Shown here: piece by piece, positions 7,374 to 11,026 of the stretch
Numbering within the stretch: the stretch's first letter is position 1
How the letters are laid out: each line of letters begins with the position of its first letter
DNA from: CALACW01 sp963627915
GTDB lineage: Bacteria > Bacillota > Clostridia > Oscillospirales > Acutalibacteraceae
NCBI GenBank assembly: GCA_963627915.1
Contig: CAVGCY010000007.1
Location: 1-11,026 of the forward strand
Direction: 5' to 3'
DNA length: 11,026 nucleotides
Program-made: the position numbers and the translations under genes
Notes under the pieces: model-generated
The model's database searches: none
What the model saw: only the letters and a program-made list of their open reading frames with translations
What the model was told of the DNA's origin: nothing

Positions 7374-8478
7374 ATAAGAATTTTTCGAGTACTTTTCGCG
7401 CCGTTTCGTGCGTGAAATTACCGGGCGTTCTCTCAAAGTTTTTAACGGGGCTTTCCCAACGTTTAACGTAGGAATCAATATTTTCCTTATTCATTTTAAT
7501 GTTTACGTCGGTAAGAGAATCTATAATCTCCTTGAAAGTATTTTTGTCGGAATGTATAAATGTGAAAAATTTTTCGGCTTTTTCATTTTCGTTTTCAATC
7601 GCAAAATCCATATATTCGTTCATAAAAGCCGTGCATGCTCTGCCGTGAGGAATACCGAAATCCTCCGTCAGAACGTAGCCGACGGTGTGAGGAAAGCACG
7701 TGCCGGTTATATTAATTGCAAGTCCGCCGAAAAGAGAGCCGGTATAAAGAGCGTCCCTTTCTTTTTCGTCGGGAAGCCTTTTTTCATTATAAAACATAAC
7801 AAGATTTTTCCATAAAAGCTCGATTCCGCGTTTTGCGTACATGACGGACAGTTCATTTGAATTTTTTGCAAAAAACGATTCCGTACAGTGGGCGAACGCG
7901 TCAAGAGCCGATGAAACCGTAACCGAGTACGGAACGGAATACGTATATTTTGAGTCGCAGAACGATACCCTTGCATAACAGTCCGGTCCGGAAATGCTCT
8001 TTTTGCATCCCGTCTCGGAATTTGTAAGAACGGAAACGCCCGTAACCTCGCTGCCCGTTCCTGCGGTAGTTCCGATAAGGATGACCGGCAGCGGCGTGAC
8101 TTCGGATGAACGAGAGTAAATATCGATCTCTCGCATGTCCTTATCCGAGGCGTAAATCGCCGCAGCCTTTGACGCGTCGAGAGGAGAGCCTCCGCCTATT
8201 CCTATGATAAATTCGGCAGAAATATTCCTTGCCTTTTCTCCGGCTTTCATACAGTCTGACGCCAAAGGATTTTCCGAAATATAGTCAAAAATTTCATATG
8301 ATATGCCGGCTTTTTCAAGCGTTGTCTGCGTATCGAGCAAAGCTCCGCTTTTTTTTGCCGCAGAGCCGGACGTTACAATAAGACATTTTTTTCCGAATTG
8401 CAAAAAAACATCCGCACCGTTTTTTACGCAGCCGCGGGAGTTTATTATTTTTTCCGGCATATATGAAGAAATATCCAT
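7372..8478 (-). CDS. Iron-containing alcohol dehydrogenase family protein
   Basis: This 368-residue protein belongs to the Fe-ADH (type III) family, which oxidises alcohols or reduces aldehydes with NAD(P). Visible motifs, numbered from the ATG at 8478, are GGGSPLDASK (95-104) and GTTAGTGSEVT (136-146), both nucleotide-binding. The four metal ligands appear as Asp193, His197, His264 and His278 in DAFAH and FPHTVGYVL...IPHGR. Length is normal for the family. The ribosome binding site GGAGA (minus strand 8492-8488) lies 9 bases before this ATG; a TTG at 8481 is an alternative start at 6 bases. Substrate is not assignable. The divergent glycerol kinase suggests, weakly, a C3 substrate such as a 1,3-propanediol or glycerol type, but butanol or lactaldehyde dehydrogenases share these motifs. 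Confidence 0.88.
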   Translation of the reverse strand: MDISSYMPEKIINSRGCVKNGADVFLQFGKKCLIVTSGSAAKKSGALLDTQTTLEKAGISYEIFDYISENPLASDCMKAGEKARNISAEFIIGIGGGSPLDASKAAAIYASDKDMREIDIYSRSSEVTPLPVILIGTTAGTGSEVTGVSVLTNSETGCKKSISGPDCYARVSFCDSKYTYSVPYSVTVSSALDAFAHCTESFFAKNSNELSVMYAKRGIELLWKNLVMFYNEKRLPDEKERDALYTGSLFGGLAINITGTCFPHTVGYVLTEDFGIPHGRACTAFMNEYMDFAIENENEKAEKFFTFIHSDKNTFKEIIDSLTDVNIKMNKENIDSYVKRWESPVKNFERTPGNFTHETARKVLEKFL

Positions 8479-8522
8479 CAAATAACATCTCCGAAATATT
8501 TATAAAAAATTAAATACAATTA

Positions 8523-8551
8523 AGTATACAATATATAAATGGCATTTGCAA
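8523..8551 (-). promoter_or_regulatory. Promoter of the Fe-ADH gene
   Basis: On the minus strand TTGCAA (plus-strand 8546-8551) and TATACT (8523-8528) are 17 bases apart, 4/6 and 5/6 matches to the housekeeping consensus. It lies some 45 bases upstream of the ATG at 8478. The -35 sits within the palindrome TTTGCAAA (8545-8552). Confidence 0.5.
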
Positions 8552-8609
8552 AGCGTTTTTTACATTCTTATAAAAAAAATAATAATTTATCGAATTTAAC
8601 ATATCTTCC

Positions 8610-8639
8610 TTGACAATTGATATGAAAATGATGTAAAAT
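8610..8639 (+). promoter_or_regulatory. Promoter of glycerol kinase
   Basis: A perfect TTGACA (8610-8615) and TAAAAT (8634-8639, 5/6) are separated by 18 bases. A ribosome binding site GGGAGG (8673-8678) lies 5 bases before the ATG at 8684. The match is near consensus, so expression may be strong or controlled by a repressor. I see no convincing operator. Confidence 0.65.
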
Positions 8640-8683
8640 GCTTATATAATTTTATTTAATATTTTATTATCCGGGAGGCTGTC

Positions 8684-10192
8684 ATGTCTAAAAAATATAT
8701 AATCGCTCTTGATCAGGGAACGACAAGCTCAAGAACAATAGTATTCAACAAAAAAGGTGAAATCGTATCGAAGGCGCAGTATGAATTTCCGCAGATTTAT
8801 CCCAAGGCAGGATGGGTCGAGCACGACCCCGAGGCGATACTTAAAAGCCAGTTCCGCTCTCTTGCCGACGCTCTTATTGAGGGTAAAATCGAGGCTAAGG
8901 ATATTGCGGCTATCGGCGTTACGAATCAGCGCGAAACTACGATTCTTTGGGATAAAAACACGGGCAAGCCGGTTTATAACGCTATCGTATGGCAGTGCCG
9001 CCGTACCGCTCCGATGTGCGAACAGTTAAAGGCGGAGGGAATCGGCGAGTATATACAGGAACACACGGGTCTTATTATAGACGCATACTTTTCGGGTACT
9101 AAAATCAAATGGATTCTCGATAACTGCGAGAAGGCGCGCAAGCTTGCCGCCGAGGGAAATCTTCTTTTCGGGACAATAGATACATGGCTTATATGGAATC
9201 TTACGGGACGTAAGGTTCATATTACGGATTATTCAAACGCTTCGAGAACAATGCTTTTTGACGTTGACAGACTTTGCTGGGATGAGTATCTCTGCGATAA
9301 ACTTGGCATTCCGATGGCGATTCTTCCCGAGGTGCGTCCTTCGAGCGAGGTTTACGGAGAGGTCGCTCCCGGGATTCCCGGACTTGAGGCTCTTGCGGGC
9401 GTTCCCGTTGCAAGCGCGGTAGGCGATCAGCCCGCGGCGCTCTTCGGTCAGGCGTGCTTCCGTCCCGGTCAGGCAAAAAATACGTATGGAACAGGCTGTT
9501 TCCTGCTTATGAATACGGGCGGACAGCGCGTTAAATCAAAAAATAATCTTCTAACCGGCATTGCATGGGGCATTGACGGCAGAGTTGAGTACAGCATAGA
9601 GGGCAGCGCATTTAACGCAGGCGCGGTCATTCAATGGCTCAGAGATGAAATGGAGCTTATTTCGAGCGCGCCCGAGTGCGACCGTCTTGCGGAGAGTGTT
9701 CCCGACGCTAACGGAATTTATCTCGTGCCCGCATTTACGGGCCTCGGCGCTCCGTATTGGGATATGTATGCAAGAGGCTGTATTGTAGGAATCACGAGAG
9801 GTACAAATAAAAGGCATATTGCGCGCGCTGTTTTGGAGAGCATCACTTTCCAGATGACCGATTTGTTAGAGGCTATGAAGGCTGATTCGGACATTCGTCT
9901 TGAGGATCTGAGAGTTGACGGCGGCGCAAGCGTAAGCAATATAATGATGCAGATTCAGGCTAATATGATAGGTACGACCGTTAACCGTCCCAAGGTTGTT
10001 GAGACTACGGCTCTCGGCGCGGCTTATCTTGCGGGACTTGCTGTCGGCGTATGGAAGTCAAGAGCCGAAATCGAGGGAATCAGAGAGGTTTCCAGAGAGT
10101 TTGTTCCTCAGCTGAGCAAGGTTGAACGTGATAAAATTTATGCCGGATGGAAAAAAGCGGTCGAGAGATCGATGAACTGGGCAGATAAGTAA
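8684..10192 (+). CDS. glpK: Glycerol kinase
   Basis: The product converts glycerol and ATP to sn-glycerol-3-phosphate in the cytosol, feeding glycolysis and lipid synthesis. The 502 residues match the family length from end to end. Diagnostic features are the phosphate-binding DQGTTSSR (10-17), NQRET (81-85, with glycerol ligands Arg83 and Glu84), Trp103, DAYFSGTK with Tyr135, catalytic Asp248 in GDQPAALFGQ, the ATP-site YGTG (268-271), EGSAFNAG (306-313) and the C-terminal GGASVSN (413-419). In many low-GC Gram-positive enzymes a loop just before the catalytic Asp carries a His phosphorylated by HPr; here that stretch (about 226-240) has no His. The gene appears monocistronic, with its own promoter and terminator, and no glycerol facilitator or glycerol-3-phosphate dehydrogenase lies beside it in the window. 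Confidence 0.97.
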   Translation: MSKKYIIALDQGTTSSRTIVFNKKGEIVSKAQYEFPQIYPKAGWVEHDPEAILKSQFRSLADALIEGKIEAKDIAAIGVTNQRETTILWDKNTGKPVYNAIVWQCRRTAPMCEQLKAEGIGEYIQEHTGLIIDAYFSGTKIKWILDNCEKARKLAAEGNLLFGTIDTWLIWNLTGRKVHITDYSNASRTMLFDVDRLCWDEYLCDKLGIPMAILPEVRPSSEVYGEVAPGIPGLEALAGVPVASAVGDQPAALFGQACFRPGQAKNTYGTGCFLLMNTGGQRVKSKNNLLTGIAWGIDGRVEYSIEGSAFNAGAVIQWLRDEMELISSAPECDRLAESVPDANGIYLVPAFTGLGAPYWDMYARGCIVGITRGTNKRHIARAVLESITFQMTDLLEAMKADSDIRLEDLRVDGGASVSNIMMQIQANMIGTTVNRPKVVETTALGAAYLAGLAVGVWKSRAEIEGIREVSREFVPQLSKVERDKIYAGWKKAVERSMNWADK

Positions 10193-10231
10193 TAATCTGC
10201 CGTACCTGACTGAAAAAATTATATTTAAAAA

Positions 10232-10273
10232 AGCGTCAAAAACTCACCGACTTGCAAGTTTTTGGCGCTTTTT
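10232..10273 (+). terminator. Terminator of glycerol kinase
   Basis: AGCGTCAAAAACT (10232-10244) pairs with AGTTTTTGGCGCT (10257-10269), 13 bp including one U-G pair, across a 12-nt loop. An A tract precedes and TTTT follows (10270-10273). The U-G position would be a mismatch on the minus strand, so the hairpin is best read on the plus strand. It begins 39 bases after the glpK stop. Confidence 0.85.
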
Positions 10274-11026
10274 ATGTGCTTGATTTCTTTACGTACGGAA
10301 ATTTACCGAAGTGACATAATAAGTCAGTTTGTGATATTGCATTCGACCGTATAAAACAGTATTAAGCCGTAAATGAGTTAACAGTCTATGCATACAATCT
10401 CATGTGCAACTTTCATTAAATTTAAAGATACGACGGTCGAATTGTCTGATTAGAATCGGCAAATTAATATTTCTGTCTTTTAGAAACGGTAATTCTGTGT
10501 TTAATAATTTGTATATAATCCGCTCTTAAAAATGCTTTATCTCACCCGGGTTGATATCACGAAAAAGTGTACAGGCAGGCGTGGGGATCGGGGCGAAATT
10601 TACTCTCAGCTTGAAGTTATCTTTGCCGACAGACTGCCCTGATAGCGAAAATCCCGGTTCATATCAAGGGTAAAATGAACGGCTGTTCAAACAGCTCCCC
10701 CTGACAGGCTAAGTTATTTCCGATAGTATGCAATTACTGCGTGTAAGCCGTTTTGCGGCTCATACGCTTATATATAATCCTGTTTTTTATATGTTGATAT
10801 TTCCCTGACGGAAAAATATACTGTTATTGCTTACCGTGTTTATACGATGTTTTATGACAATGAAGCAAAAACAGAGCGTCAAATTGAAATCGGAAATTGC
10901 ACTTCTGCCTTTTTACGCCGAATGAATTGTATTTTTGACGTTTAAATATGAACTTTTTGTAAACAATAGATTTTTTTCCGTAAGAAATTGATTTTTTCCT
11001 GACTATATATATGAGAGGGCTTTTCT
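10274..11026. other. Gene-free region with inverted repeats
   Basis: About 750 bases follow the glpK terminator with no open frame that has both a ribosome binding site and plausible protein character. The composition is mostly AT-rich, with a GC-richer patch at roughly 10541-10710. It contains a long-range 9-bp inverted repeat (10341-10349 with 10434-10442), nested pairings around 10544-10671, and two local hairpins at 10681-10696 and 10739-10767. TATAAT boxes occur at 10514-10519 and 10773-10778 without good -35 partners. It may hold a non-coding RNA or the leader of a gene beyond the right edge. Confidence 0.5.
10541..10770 (+). ncRNA. Candidate structured RNA, unidentified class
   Basis: Several pairings nest inside one another. 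ACCC plus TTGATAT (10544-10547, 10551-10557) pair with ATATCAAGGGT (10661-10671). CAGGCAG (10572-10578) pairs with CTGCCCTG (10634-10641) with one bulge. GGC and AAA (10592-10598) pair with TTTGCC (10622-10627). Beyond these are a GCTGT-TCAA-ACAGC hairpin (10682-10695) and a 12-bp hairpin with one G-U pair and one mismatch (10739-10750 with 10756-10767). A TATAAT lies at 10514-10519. I could not match it to 6S, tmRNA, RNase P, SRP RNA or a riboswitch by eye. Hand pairing overestimates structure, so the call is tentative. Strand is favoured by G-U pairs only. Confidence 0.3.

Noticed and set aside
8545..8565. A catabolite-repression (cre) operator upstream of the Fe-ADH and glycerol kinase genes
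   Set aside because: TTGCAAAGCG resembles the left half of the cre consensus but the central CG is displaced by one base and the right half does not match.
10739..10767. Hairpin as a conventional intrinsic terminator
   Set aside because: The stem is good, but what follows is TTATATATAATCC and not a T run; the nearest T run starts about 15 bases later. It is kept only as part of the candidate RNA.
10847..10945. A 32-residue frame beginning MFYDNEAKTERQIEIG on the plus strand
   Set aside because: It has no ribosome binding site, lies in otherwise non-coding AT-rich DNA, and extends upstream only to a stop at 10775-10777 without another ATG. A frame of this length is expected by chance.

Overview
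The window looks like a chromosomal stretch from an anaerobic Bacillota of the class Clostridia, probably a gut Oscillospiraceae/Ruminococcaceae-type organism. The grounds are the strong GGAGG-type ribosome binding sites, the AT-rich intergenic DNA, a clostridial-style DacF carboxypeptidase, a lipoprotein with an L-C-A-C lipobox, and a large Cys-rich surface protein of a kind I associate with that group. The assignment is inferred from gene character, not from a search.

Layout. Positions 1-3978 (+) hold the 3' part of a large secreted or surface protein; its start lies outside the window. It has C...CxxC...H repeats on both sides of a beta-sandwich and helical core, then two D-x-D-x-D-G loops and a short Cys-rich, aromatic and basic tail. 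Two hairpin terminators follow, between convergent transcription units. Next, on the minus strand and read from 6581 down to 4127, comes a probable operon: a D-Ala-D-Ala carboxypeptidase with an unusual cytoplasmic tail, a small lipoprotein, and an unlisted 46-residue hydrophobic small protein with an excellent ribosome binding site. A metallophosphoesterase (6642-7334, +) diverges from this operon over a very short promoter region. It converges on an iron-type alcohol dehydrogenase (7372-8478, -), which is itself divergent from glycerol kinase (8684-10192, +). Glycerol kinase has a near-consensus promoter and a strong terminator. The last ~750 bases carry no convincing gene but contain several nested inverted repeats in a locally GC-richer patch, so a structured RNA or a leader for a gene beyond the window is possible.

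How the genes fit together. Two themes are visible: cell envelope (surface protein, peptidoglycan carboxypeptidase, lipoprotein, small membrane-active-looking peptide) and C3/alcohol metabolism (glycerol kinase making glycerol-3-phosphate, beside a divergent Fe-ADH of unknown substrate). There are no mobile elements, CRISPR arrays, tRNAs or rRNAs. Apart from the surface protein, truncated by the window edge, every recognised gene is intact. The least explained items are the C-terminal tail of the surface protein, the 46-residue small protein, and the structured non-coding region at the right end.
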